A DNA stretch of 64,000 bases from Chrysiogenes arsenatis DSM 11915. Its GTDB lineage: Bacteria; Chrysiogenota; Chrysiogenetes; Chrysiogenales; Chrysiogenaceae. Positions 37,175-45,345 of this stretch are shown here, piece after piece (positions within the stretch are counted from its first letter, which is position 1; every line of letters starts with the position of its first letter). The notes beneath the pieces are model-generated. The model was given only the letters and a program-made list of their open reading frames with translations. It had not been told where the DNA came from and searched no databases. A program made the translations under genes and the position numbers. The DNA is taken from contig NZ_AWNK01000001.1 of assembly GCF_000469585.1 (NCBI RefSeq), positions 310,731-374,730 on the forward strand. The letters are read 5' to 3'.

Positions 37175-37913
37175 AGGGATCTACATAATCCCAAATATGA
37201 TCACCCTCGGGGGGCTCTTTTTTGGCTTTTATTCGATCATCGCTTCGGTGCGTGGCGACTTTAGTGTGGCCGCGTTTGCCATTCTGGCCGCCGCCATCTG
37301 CGACATGCTTGACGGAAAAATCGCCCGCCTCATAAAAGCCGACAGTAAATTTGGCATGGAACTCGATTCCCTGGTTGATTTGGTGGCTTTTGGCGTCGCT
37401 CCGGCAATCCTGATCTACATGTGGGATTTGCAGCAATATGGCCGCGTTGGCTGGATGGCCGCATTCCTCTATGTCGCATGTGGTGCGTTGCGTCTGGCGC
37501 GGTTTAATATTCAGAGTTCGGGGCTTTCGCGGTATTTCAACGGCCTCCCGATTCCCGCCGCAGCAGGGATCGTCTGTTCGTACGTTATTTTCCAAGAGCA
37601 CTATTTCCTCGACTACTCTTCTCCCATACTGGTAGCCGCCCTTGGGTATACCCTCGCATTTTTGATGGTCAGTAATGTAAAGTACTATTCTTTCAAGGAT
37701 ATGAGCATTTTCCGCCGCAAACCGTTCAACATACTCGTTATGGTGTTGCTCGTGTTTGTCCTCGTCGGTTCGTACCCTGAACTAATGATTTTTGTCCTCG
37801 CTGCCGCCTATGGCCTCAGCGGAATAGTCGGGCTGATTTTTCAGGTCGGCACTCATCACCCTGTAACCAAACATGAGGAAAACGAATATGAACAGAAAAA
37901 TACTCGTCTTTGA
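37167..37913 (+). CDS. pssA: CDP-diacylglycerol–serine O-phosphatidyltransferase
   Basis: PssA makes phosphatidylserine from CDP-diacylglycerol and serine, supplying Psd. It has 248 residues and about eight helices. The CDP-alcohol phosphatidyltransferase motif D-G-x2-A-R-x8-G-x3-D-x3-D is visible as CDMLDGKIARLI…SKFGMELDSLVD. It overlaps psd and is overlapped by leuA (its last 26 bases), so the three form one transcript with coupled translation. Confidence 0.95.
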   Translation: MHKGIYIIPNMITLGGLFFGFYSIIASVRGDFSVAAFAILAAAICDMLDGKIARLIKADSKFGMELDSLVDLVAFGVAPAILIYMWDLQQYGRVGWMAAFLYVACGALRLARFNIQSSGLSRYFNGLPIPAAAGIVCSYVIFQEHYFLDYSSPILVAALGYTLAFLMVSNVKYYSFKDMSIFRRKPFNILVMVLLVFVLVGSYPELMIFVLAAAYGLSGIVGLIFQVGTHHPVTKHEENEYEQKNTRL

Positions 37914-39462
37914 TACCACCTTGCGCGACGGCGAGCAGTCGCCGGGCTGTTCGATGAATATTGAAGAAAAAGTTGCCTTGGCGAAACAATTAGAAAAATT
38001 GAATGTCGACGTTATTGAAGCCGGCTTCCCAATTGCTTCTATCGGCGACTTTGAAGCGGTTAAAGCCGTTGCCGAAGCCGTGTCGCGCCCTATCGTTGCC
38101 GGGCTTTCCCGCGCCAATGAAAAAGATATTTATCGCTGTTATGAGGCCGTTCAACACGCCAAGCAAGGGCGCATTCATACGTTCCTTGCGACCAGCGACA
38201 TTCACTTGCAAGCCAAGCTAAAAATGAGCCGTGAACAGGCGCTGGAACGGGCGATTTCGGCGGTGAAGTACGCCAGAAACTTGATTGATGACGTCGAATT
38301 TTCGCTGGAAGACGCTGGCCGTACCGACCGCGATTATATGTGTCAAGTGGTTGAAGCGTTGATCAACGCCGGTGCGCGCACGATCAATCTGCCCGATACC
38401 GTTGGCTACACGATCCCGTCTGAGTTTTACGATATGATCACCTCGGTCATGAACCGCGTGCCAAATATCGACAAAGCGGTTATCAGCCTGCACTGCCACA
38501 ACGACCTTGGCTTAGCCGTCGCCAACTCGCTGGCAGGCATTCAGGCCGGTGCTGGTCAGGTTGAATGCACCATCAATGGGATTGGCGAACGGGCGGGGAA
38601 TGCCTCACTGGAAGAAATAGTGATGTCACTGAAAACACGCGCACCGTATTTTGGTGTCGATACAGGTATCGTGACAGAGGAAATCTACCGCACAAGCAAG
38701 CTGCTCAGCTCCATTATCGGCGTCGATGTGCAGCCCAATAAAGCCGTTGTCGGCAAGAATGCCTTCGCGCACGAAGCGGGAATTCACCAGCACGGCATGC
38801 TGGAAGATAAGCGGACGTATGAAATTATGACGCCCGAATCTATCGGGTTGCCGAAAAACGAGCTCGTACTTGGCAAACATTCAGGCCGCCATGCCTTTAA
38901 AGCGCGTTTGGAAGAGATGGGCTACACCATTGACGACGAGCAACTGCAAGCCGCCTTTGTCAAGTTCAAGGATTTGGCCGACCGCAAGAAAGAGGTCTTC
39001 GACGAAGATCTAGAACTGATCGTGAACGAAGGGCTGAAAGAATATAAAAGCGGGTATACGTTGGCGTATGTCGGCACCACCGCCGGTTCTTCGATCATCC
39101 CCACCTCCTGCGTCACCATCATTGCGCAAGGGGAAAATGGTGAAACGTCTATTACCGAAACCGCCATCGGCGACGGCCCCGTCGAAGCGTCCTACCACGC
39201 GATCAACAAAGCGACGGGACTACCCGGCAAACTGATTGAATATCAAGTAAAAGCCGTTTCAAAAGGTGAAGACGCTGTTGGCGATGTCACCGTAAAGATT
39301 CAGTTTGAAGGGCTTGATCGCTTAGTGACCGGCAAAGGAGCCAGCACCGACGTTCTGCATGGCAGTGCGCTGGCGTATATTGACGCGGTCAACAAAGCAA
39401 AAGTTCGCCTTGATATGAAAAAGCACGATGCTGGACAAGAGGTTATCCGCGAGCGGATTTAA
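37888..39462 (+). CDS. leuA: 2-isopropylmalate synthase
   Basis: LeuA condenses acetyl-CoA with 2-oxoisovalerate, the first step of leucine synthesis. It has 524 residues. The TIM-barrel catalytic part carries FDTTLRDGEQSPGCSM, the metal-binding LHCHNDLGLAVANS, and INGIGERAGNASLEE. The C-terminal regulatory domain (about 390–505) includes GDGPVEASYHAI and binds leucine in the family. ATG at 37888 (GAGG nine bases before) is chosen over 37873. Linkage psd–pssA–leuA is seen in several anaerobic lineages. A terminator follows. Confidence 0.96.
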   Translation: MNRKILVFDTTLRDGEQSPGCSMNIEEKVALAKQLEKLNVDVIEAGFPIASIGDFEAVKAVAEAVSRPIVAGLSRANEKDIYRCYEAVQHAKQGRIHTFLATSDIHLQAKLKMSREQALERAISAVKYARNLIDDVEFSLEDAGRTDRDYMCQVVEALINAGARTINLPDTVGYTIPSEFYDMITSVMNRVPNIDKAVISLHCHNDLGLAVANSLAGIQAGAGQVECTINGIGERAGNASLEEIVMSLKTRAPYFGVDTGIVTEEIYRTSKLLSSIIGVDVQPNKAVVGKNAFAHEAGIHQHGMLEDKRTYEIMTPESIGLPKNELVLGKHSGRHAFKARLEEMGYTIDDEQLQAAFVKFKDLADRKKEVFDEDLELIVNEGLKEYKSGYTLAYVGTTAGSSIIPTSCVTIIAQGENGETSITETAIGDGPVEASYHAINKATGLPGKLIEYQVKAVSKGEDAVGDVTVKIQFEGLDRLVTGKGASTDVLHGSALAYIDAVNKAKVRLDMKKHDAGQEVIRERI

Positions 39463-39476
39463 GCATTTTGAGCATA

Positions 39477-39516
39477 AACCGTCATTCTGCGGATCGGCAG
39501 AATGGCGGTTTTTTTA
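39477..39516 (+). terminator. Terminator after leuA
   Basis: AACCGTCATTCTGC (39477–39490) pairs with GCAGAATGGCGGTT (39497–39510), with one G·U-type mismatch position, followed by a T-run. Confidence 0.9.
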
Positions 39517-39541
39517 TTTCCCCTGAAAATGGAGCCTAACG

Positions 39542-40501
39542 ATGCGCGCCGTATTTGTAGCGATAACTCAGACTTTTCGTGATGCCGTCAGCATCAGCAA
39601 AATTTTATTTAAAATCCTGATCCCCGTTGTCATCATCATGAAAGTGCTCACCGAACTCGGCTTGGTTACTTGGCTCGGGACACTCTTCAGCCCATTTATG
39701 GCACTCGCAGGATTACCAGGAAATCTTGGCATTGTCTTTGTCACCGCGCTGCTAACCAACCTGTACGGCGGCATTATCGCCTTTGTCACCATCTTTCCAG
39801 AAACCCCGCTGACCGTAGCGCAGGTGACGGTAATTGCCACGATGATGCTTGTCGCTCATAATTTTCCCGTCGAACTGGCCGTCGCACGCAAAGCAGGGAT
39901 GCGCGTGACACTCCATCTGCTCGTCCGACTTATCGGCGCCTTTCTCCTCGGCGCGCTGCTCTTTTACACGTATAAATGGGGTGGTTGGCTGCAACAACCG
40001 GCAACATTACTTTGGACACCACCCACCACTGATGTGGGCTTATTGCATTGGGCATGGGGTGAACTGCAGAAACTCGCTGTGATTTTCGGTATCGTGTTCG
40101 CGATGCTCCTTGGCATGCGCCTGCTGAAATACGCACGCATTAACGACGGTATTGAATGGCTGCTACGCCCAATCCTGCGCCCCGTTGGCATCGGGCGCGA
40201 AGCCACCAGCGTGACGCTGATCGGCATGATGCTTGGGCTGGCGTATGGCGGCGGACTTATTATCCGCGAAGCGCAATCGGGCAATCTGCCTGACCGCGAC
40301 ATCTTTGCGTCAATCACCCTCATGGGGCTCACCCACAGCGTTATCGAAGACACTCTGCTGATGATGCTGATTGGCGGCCACCTCTCCGGTTTACTGTGGG
40401 GACGCATCGCTTTTTCGCTGATCGCCGCGTACCTGATTATGCGCTTCCTCCGCGCTATTCCTACCACCTATTTTTACCGCTACGCCTTTCACGAGAAGTA
40501 G
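39542..40501 (+). CDS. Nucleoside-recognition (Gate) domain membrane protein
   Basis: This 319-residue membrane protein has about eight helices and two repeats of the Gate/nucleoside-recognition domain found in SpmA/SpmB- and YjiG/H-like proteins. GLPGNLGIVFVTALLTNLYGG and GLAYGGGLIIREAQSG are the pore-like glycine-rich segments, and LMGLTHSVIEDTLLMMLIGG is characteristic of the second copy. The physiological substrate is not known. GGAG precedes the ATG. The next gene, recX, begins immediately after the stop. Confidence 0.75.
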   Translation: MRAVFVAITQTFRDAVSISKILFKILIPVVIIMKVLTELGLVTWLGTLFSPFMALAGLPGNLGIVFVTALLTNLYGGIIAFVTIFPETPLTVAQVTVIATMMLVAHNFPVELAVARKAGMRVTLHLLVRLIGAFLLGALLFYTYKWGGWLQQPATLLWTPPTTDVGLLHWAWGELQKLAVIFGIVFAMLLGMRLLKYARINDGIEWLLRPILRPVGIGREATSVTLIGMMLGLAYGGGLIIREAQSGNLPDRDIFASITLMGLTHSVIEDTLLMMLIGGHLSGLLWGRIAFSLIAAYLIMRFLRAIPTTYFYRYAFHEK

Positions 40502-40966
40502 ATGGAAGAATCGTGCCGCGCCCCATTCCAAACCGTGTGCCGCGCTCTTGCCCGCCGCGATTACCATAGTGCCGAACTGCGACAAAAACTCCGGCAAAAA
40601 GAGTACGATGAACAAACTATAGATACCGTGCTGGAAGAAGCCGAACGCCTCCAGTTACTTGACGACAAGCGGTTTTTACAGGGATTCCTGCGCATGGAAC
40701 TCCAGCGTGGTCACGGCTGGTGGTATATCAGCAGCAAACTACGTGGGCGCGGCATCGACACTGCGATTGACGCAGACACGTACGACGAAATACTGGAAAA
40801 CGCTCTCCCCGAAATCGTCCGCCGCCTTGAGCGCTGGGCAGGTGGCAAAGAGCACCTGATAACCGATGCAAACTCACGGCGGCGTGTCTATGGCGATGTT
40901 CTCCTCAAACGCGGATTTCGCAGTGGGGATATAGAAGCCATACTAGGATATGAGGAATGTGAGTAA
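40502..40966 (+). CDS. recX: RecA regulator RecX
   Basis: This is a 154-residue RecX-like protein made of three-helix repeats. Typical features are ALARRDYHSAELRQKL, the acidic turn LDDKRFLQGF, and the middle segment WWYISSKLRGRGID, where R/K-x-L-x2-R/K-G-I recurs; the end reads LLKRGFRSGDIEAIL. RecX limits RecA filament growth in the cytoplasm. recA is not adjacent. It starts at the first base after the preceding stop. It is the last core gene before the accessory island. Confidence 0.87.
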   Translation: MEESCRAPFQTVCRALARRDYHSAELRQKLRQKEYDEQTIDTVLEEAERLQLLDDKRFLQGFLRMELQRGHGWWYISSKLRGRGIDTAIDADTYDEILENALPEIVRRLERWAGGKEHLITDANSRRRVYGDVLLKRGFRSGDIEAILGYEECE

Positions 40967-41041
40967 GACCACAGGTACCTCAACGCCTACCGGAATTTTT
41001 TTGACGATAAAATATCACAGGCCTCTGTACGCATGAGCACG

Positions 41042-41072
41042 TTGAGCGTATAAACATCAAGATGCATACAAT
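41042..41072 (+). promoter_or_regulatory. Possible promoter of the ietAS-like pair
   Basis: TTGAGC (41042–41047) and TACAAT (41067–41072) are separated by 19 bases, slightly wider than the ideal, 51 bases before the ATPase gene. A weak match. Confidence 0.3.
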
Positions 41073-41123
41073 ATCTCACCAGAGACATGACAAGAGAACC
41101 AATAATTTTTGTAAGGGGAAAGA

Positions 41124-42131
41124 ATGGCAAGAGCGGATTTATTAATTCGACTTGTCCAATCCGGTATACGGGGTGACAAGGCCAGTTTTAGAAAGGTCGT
41201 CGAGGCTATTGTCGCCGAAGAGCGAGCCAAACAGCACAAGGTGCTCGCCGAGAAGCTTGAAGAGATGCTCAATGCAGCGCCGATTGAGCGACCCACAACT
41301 AATGGCGGCGGCTCTATGCTGGATCAGCGGATGGGTAACCTGTTCCATGATGTTATGCCCCAGCGAAAGCTGTCCGATCTCATCCTTCCTGATGAAATAC
41401 AACAGATTTGCCAGGGTCTGATCCAGGAACAGCACCGAACCGATTTGCTCAGATCCTACAACTTGGAACCTCGCAACCGCGTACTTCTCATCGGACCGCC
41501 GGGCAATGGCAAGACGTCGTTGGCCGAGGCCATTGCAGAAGCACTGGTAGTTCCACTGCTTGTGGTTCGCTATGAGAGCGTCGTCGGTACATACCTGGGC
41601 GAGACCGCTGTCCGCCTGAAAAAACTGTTTGAGTATGCCTCCACTCGGAAATGCGTCCTCTTTTTCGACGAGTTTGAAACCCTCGGCAAGGAGCGTGGTG
41701 ATCTGCACGAAACCGGTGAGATCAAGCGCGTGGTGAGTTCGCTGCTCATGCAGATCGACAACCTGCCGAGCCATGTCATGGTCATCGGGGCAACCAACCA
41801 TCCGGAACTGCTAGACCGGGCTGTATGGCGGCGCTTCCAGATCCGCATGACGCTGCCCGGCCCGACCCGTGCTCGCCTGACAGAGTGGTTCGAAAAATTC
41901 GAGCGCCGGATCAATATCCCTTTAGGATACGCGCCTAGCACTTTGGCCAAACGTCTCCAGGAATCGAATTTCGCGGAAGTCGAAGAGTTCGGTACGACCG
42001 TGTTCCGGCAGTATGTGCTCGAACAACCGAACGCCGACATGAAGGATATCGTATCCAAAACCCTCCAGAGCTGGTCTGCTAGGTCAGTCACCGTAGCGCA
42101 ACAGGACAAACCGGAGGTGAAGGATGCCTGA
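41124..42131 (+). CDS. ietA: AAA+ ATPase, IetA-like defence component
   Basis: This is a 335-residue AAA+ ATPase. A helical N-terminal region (1–60) precedes Walker A GPPGNGKT (124–131), Walker B VLFFDEFETL (D182, E183), sensor 1 GATNH and an arginine-finger-like DRAVWRRF. It is followed with an eight-base overlap by a subtilisin-like protease. ATPase plus S8 protease in this order is the composition of IetAS, a two-gene anti-phage system first noted as a plasmid stability locus. The family assignment rests on architecture and gene order. AAGGGG lies before the ATG. The ATPase probably controls or feeds the protease. Confidence 0.78.
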   Translation: MARADLLIRLVQSGIRGDKASFRKVVEAIVAEERAKQHKVLAEKLEEMLNAAPIERPTTNGGGSMLDQRMGNLFHDVMPQRKLSDLILPDEIQQICQGLIQEQHRTDLLRSYNLEPRNRVLLIGPPGNGKTSLAEAIAEALVVPLLVVRYESVVGTYLGETAVRLKKLFEYASTRKCVLFFDEFETLGKERGDLHETGEIKRVVSSLLMQIDNLPSHVMVIGATNHPELLDRAVWRRFQIRMTLPGPTRARLTEWFEKFERRINIPLGYAPSTLAKRLQESNFAEVEEFGTTVFRQYVLEQPNADMKDIVSKTLQSWSARSVTVAQQDKPEVKDA

Positions 42132-44706
42132 ACGCCCACTGCTCCTTTTTCCAACGCCCCAAGTGGCGGACAGAACAAAACTTCCACCACCTCGCGGACG
42201 TATTCATAAACCGAATGTTTTCAGGCAAGGTCAACGCCTTTTACCTATGTTCAACCAATTGCAGGCAGCTTTTGAGACCCGCAGGGTAGAACTTCAGCAA
42301 AACACGGCAGGCATTGATCCTGAGCAAGTGTTAGTCATTAAAACCATTGGTAGCGTGGAACACTTTGCCAATGCAGTGAAACGTATCGAGGGACTCGAAT
42401 GGATGGGTGAACTCGAGAGCGACGAGATTGCACCCGACCAAGATTTTTTTGATGTGAATAACCCTGAAAAGGAACTGAATGGGCGTCTGTATCTGGTAAT
42501 GACCAATCAGCGAGCCCTCGACGAGATGCTGTCCCTGTGGCGACGCTACCAGACTGATCCAAACATGCAGTTCGAGCGTGGCCTTACCAAGTTCCGCGAC
42601 GTGTTCCTACACTTGAAAAGCATCCGTCGGTGGGATGTTCAGGACAGACTTTTTGAAACCGGCGTGATTGATATCTGGCAGGAGGATCTTGAATACGACG
42701 GTGATCGGGTCATTCCGTTTGAGGCTGAGCTTTGGTTTCGTGGAAGCAACGAGCTTCGCGCAGTTAGCGCAAGTCAAATCACGAACCTCGTTCAGCAAGC
42801 GGGCGGTCGAATACTGAACCAGTCAGTAATTGAGGGGATCGCCTACCATGGACTCCTAGCCGAACTACCGGCGCATGCCATCCGAGATATCGTGGAGAAT
42901 CCAACAACTGAACTGGTTAAATGTGAGAACGTCATGTTCTTCAGGCCTGTTGGACAAATGGTAGTCGGAGACAAATCTCCAGAAAGTGATCAGGAAATCT
43001 CCCAGATTGAAGAAATACCCATGCCCACTGGTGATCCTGTTATAGCACTTTTGGATGGGGTTCCGCTGGCTAATCACAGTTTATTGGCGGGTCGTTTGAT
43101 TATTGACGATCCAGATAACTGGGAAAATGATTATACAGCCTCGGAGCGGGTTCATGGAAGCTCAATGGCATCACTCATTGTCCATGGCGACCTGAATCGG
43201 TCTCAGCCTCCTCTATCTAGGCTCGTTTATGTTCGACCTATCATGAAGCCATGGCCTCACTCACGCACTCTACAAGAAGCAATTCCAGAAAATTGTCTTG
43301 CGGTCGATCTTATCCATAGAGCGGTAAAGCGAATATTCGAGGGTGATCAGGGGGAAGGACCGGTAGCTCCTCGAATTAAAATAATCAACTTGTCAATCGG
43401 TGACCGAGCCCGCCAATTCACACAGTCTATGAGCCCGATTGCCAGATTACTGGACTGGTTGAGCGTGAAGTATGGCGTGCTGTTTGTCGTTAGTGCCGGG
43501 AATCATCCAACAACAATTTCCTTGGGCGTATCTCGGGAAGAATTCGACTCATTTCAGACTGACGAATTTGAAGCGGCAACAATCAAAGCCCTGTACAGGG
43601 ACGCCCGGAACAGGAAGCTTCTTTCGCCAGCCGAAACGATTAACGGCATCAGCGTTGGGGCAGTACATTTAGATGAGGCACAAGTTGCTTACCAGGGAAA
43701 TAGGATAGACCCATTTGGGCGTCCGTTACCCAGTCCCGTTTCAGCATTTGGCAGCGGTTATCGACGTGCAATAAAACCTGACGTTATTTTCTACGGCGGG
43801 AGACAGTTGTACCGGTTGCCTTTACAGCCAACCGACCCCGTAACCATTGAGCCCGCGATTTTTCGCACAACCCCTGGAAACAAAGTCGCCTCACCCGGAA
43901 GCCTTGCTGGTGAACAAAACGCCACCTCCTACAGTTGTGGAACGAGCAATGCGACTGCTTTGATCAGCAGAGCCGCTGGCATTTGTTACGACTCTCTGCA
44001 GCAGATCTTCAATGAGCACGCGGCCGAAGTCGATCCATCCAATTATGAAGTTCCCCTATTGAAGGCGATGTTGGTTCATGGTTGCTCGTGGGGCGATGTA
44101 GGTTCACGAATTTCCGAGGTGCTTCGTACTCCTGAAAACGGCCGCCAGCTCAGTGGGCTGATTAGCCGGTGGATCGGTTATGGCATACCGGTGGTGGACC
44201 GTGTTCTGGATTGCACAGAACAACGAGCAACAGTCTTGGGCTTCGGGCAGCTTTCCGATGGTGAAGCTCACGTTTTCAGCCTGCCTCTACCTCCATCGCT
44301 GGGATCGCGCCCTGAGTGGCGACGCCTGACCGTCACCTTGGCTTGGTTGTCCCCAATCTCGGCAAGCACTCAAAAATATCGCACTGCAAGCCTTTGGTTT
44401 GAAATGAACAACAACGGCTTAGCTCCAACTCGAAGTGATGCCGATTGGCGAGCAGTGCGGCGCGGAACAGTCCAACACGAAGTGTTCGAAGGCCAGAGAG
44501 CGGAGCCGTTCATCGACGGGGAAGTTATCGAAATCAAAGTGAACTGCCGTGAAGACGCCGGGAAAATCCAGAACCCTGTTGCGTATGGATTGGCCGTGTC
44601 ATTGGAGGTAGCCGAGGGCCTCGATATCGCTGTTTACAACGAAATCAGAACTCGCATTGCACCTGCGATTCAGATTCAGCAGGCAACAGATCAAGGTAGA
44701 AGGTAA
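42124..44706 (+). CDS. ietS: Subtilisin-like serine protease, IetS-like
   Basis: This is an 860-residue S8 protease. The N-terminal 300 residues have no known domain. The catalytic triad is complete: Asp311 in IALLDGVPL, His344 in RVHGSSMASL and Ser608 in SCGTSNATA; the oxyanion asparagine is in VVSAGNHP. A C-terminal β-rich region (about 700–860) follows. There is no signal peptide, so it acts in the cytoplasm, unlike most subtilases. GGAGGTGAAGG before the ATG gives strong coupled translation with the ATPase. The likely role is regulated proteolysis in anti-phage defence; the target is unknown. Confidence 0.82.
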   Translation: MPERPLLLFPTPQVADRTKLPPPRGRIHKPNVFRQGQRLLPMFNQLQAAFETRRVELQQNTAGIDPEQVLVIKTIGSVEHFANAVKRIEGLEWMGELESDEIAPDQDFFDVNNPEKELNGRLYLVMTNQRALDEMLSLWRRYQTDPNMQFERGLTKFRDVFLHLKSIRRWDVQDRLFETGVIDIWQEDLEYDGDRVIPFEAELWFRGSNELRAVSASQITNLVQQAGGRILNQSVIEGIAYHGLLAELPAHAIRDIVENPTTELVKCENVMFFRPVGQMVVGDKSPESDQEISQIEEIPMPTGDPVIALLDGVPLANHSLLAGRLIIDDPDNWENDYTASERVHGSSMASLIVHGDLNRSQPPLSRLVYVRPIMKPWPHSRTLQEAIPENCLAVDLIHRAVKRIFEGDQGEGPVAPRIKIINLSIGDRARQFTQSMSPIARLLDWLSVKYGVLFVVSAGNHPTTISLGVSREEFDSFQTDEFEAATIKALYRDARNRKLLSPAETINGISVGAVHLDEAQVAYQGNRIDPFGRPLPSPVSAFGSGYRRAIKPDVIFYGGRQLYRLPLQPTDPVTIEPAIFRTTPGNKVASPGSLAGEQNATSYSCGTSNATALISRAAGICYDSLQQIFNEHAAEVDPSNYEVPLLKAMLVHGCSWGDVGSRISEVLRTPENGRQLSGLISRWIGYGIPVVDRVLDCTEQRATVLGFGQLSDGEAHVFSLPLPPSLGSRPEWRRLTVTLAWLSPISASTQKYRTASLWFEMNNNGLAPTRSDADWRAVRRGTVQHEVFEGQRAEPFIDGEVIEIKVNCREDAGKIQNPVAYGLAVSLEVAEGLDIAVYNEIRTRIAPAIQIQQATDQGRR

Positions 44707-44975
44707 TTAGCGGATGGAGTCGCTTTGGCAATACAGCACCGTTCATAACAGCGCCTGCAAGTCATCGAAGAACAGATCTTGTGGGGGCGACGGCATGCCG
44801 TATCTGGTTGCCAAGCTAAGACGCGGTGGTGCGCGTGCCCCGCTCCGCCCTGCGGCCGCAGAGTGACGACCTGCAGCTTGAGATTGAAGCCTAGCGCCTA
44901 AAGCCTATGTGGGAGCCGCCGCTGCCGAGGTGCTCGAAGGCTCCACCAGCGTCCAGCATATAAACTCAACTCTAG
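44707..44975. other. Non-coding, GC-rich remnant DNA
   Basis: I see no intact gene between the protease and the winged-helix fragment. The stretch is richer in GC than its surroundings, carries stop codons in the frame leading into the fragment, and includes a TGTGGGAGC-type motif (about 44909) of the kind found in REP elements of pseudomonads. This suggests decayed imported DNA. Confidence 0.4.
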
Positions 44976-45230
44976 TGGGCACCAACGCTGATTACACCTG
45001 ACATCGCAGGGCAAGTCATGAATCTTCTACTCATTACTCAAGGGGAAATGAGCAAAGCTGCGATGATGGAAGCCCTTGGTTTTACCGGGAGAGATAACTT
45101 TGAAAAACTGTACTTAAAACCGGCATTAGAAAAGAAGTTGCTGGAAATGACCCTCCCCGAAAAACCCAAAAGTCGCAATCAGAAGTACTGCCTCACCGCA
45201 GAAAGACGAAAATTACTGTCTGCCACGTGA
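44976..45230 (+). pseudogene. C-terminal winged-helix remnant of a Fic/AlbA-type protein
   Basis: About 84 codons are open in one frame after a TAG at 44973–44975; the ATG at 45018 is only the first available start. The text GEMSKAAMMEALGF, FEKLYLKPALEKKLLEM and KPKSRNQKYCLT closely follows the C-terminal winged-helix domain common to Fic-family and RecG-like/AlbA ATP-binding proteins (GEMSRAELQEALGLK…FRxxYLxPALxxGLIEMTIPDKPxSRxQKYRLT). The large N-terminal part is absent. It is most likely the 3' stump of a mobile-island gene. Confidence 0.65.
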
Positions 45231-45261
45231 GGGGACAAGGAGAATTAATTCTCCGTTCTAT

Positions 45262-45302
45262 GCCACCCGCCAGCCTAAACGCATATTAGAATGACGGGTG
45301 GT
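45262..45302. repeat. Imperfect inverted repeat
   Basis: CCACCCGCCA and TGACGGGTGG pair except for one mismatch around a loop of about 20 bases, between the island and clpB. No T-tract follows on either strand, so it is not a clear terminator; it may mark the island boundary or the end of clpB mRNA. Confidence 0.35.
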
Positions 45303-45345
45303 AAGCAAAACAGATTTGAGTAACATTGCAGAGATTTTACGTCAT

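Noticed and set aside
41142-41801. 219-codon frame antisense to the AAA+ ATPase
   Set aside because: The sense strand gene has complete AAA+ motifs and a ribosome-binding site; the antisense product has none.
40970-44970. Direct repeats flanking the defence pair as attachment sites
   Set aside because: Only a short TATAAAC-type similarity is shared by the two flanks, and there is no tRNA or integrase gene.
45262-45302. Terminator for clpB
   Set aside because: The hairpin is imperfect and no T-tract follows on the minus strand, so it is listed only as an inverted repeat.
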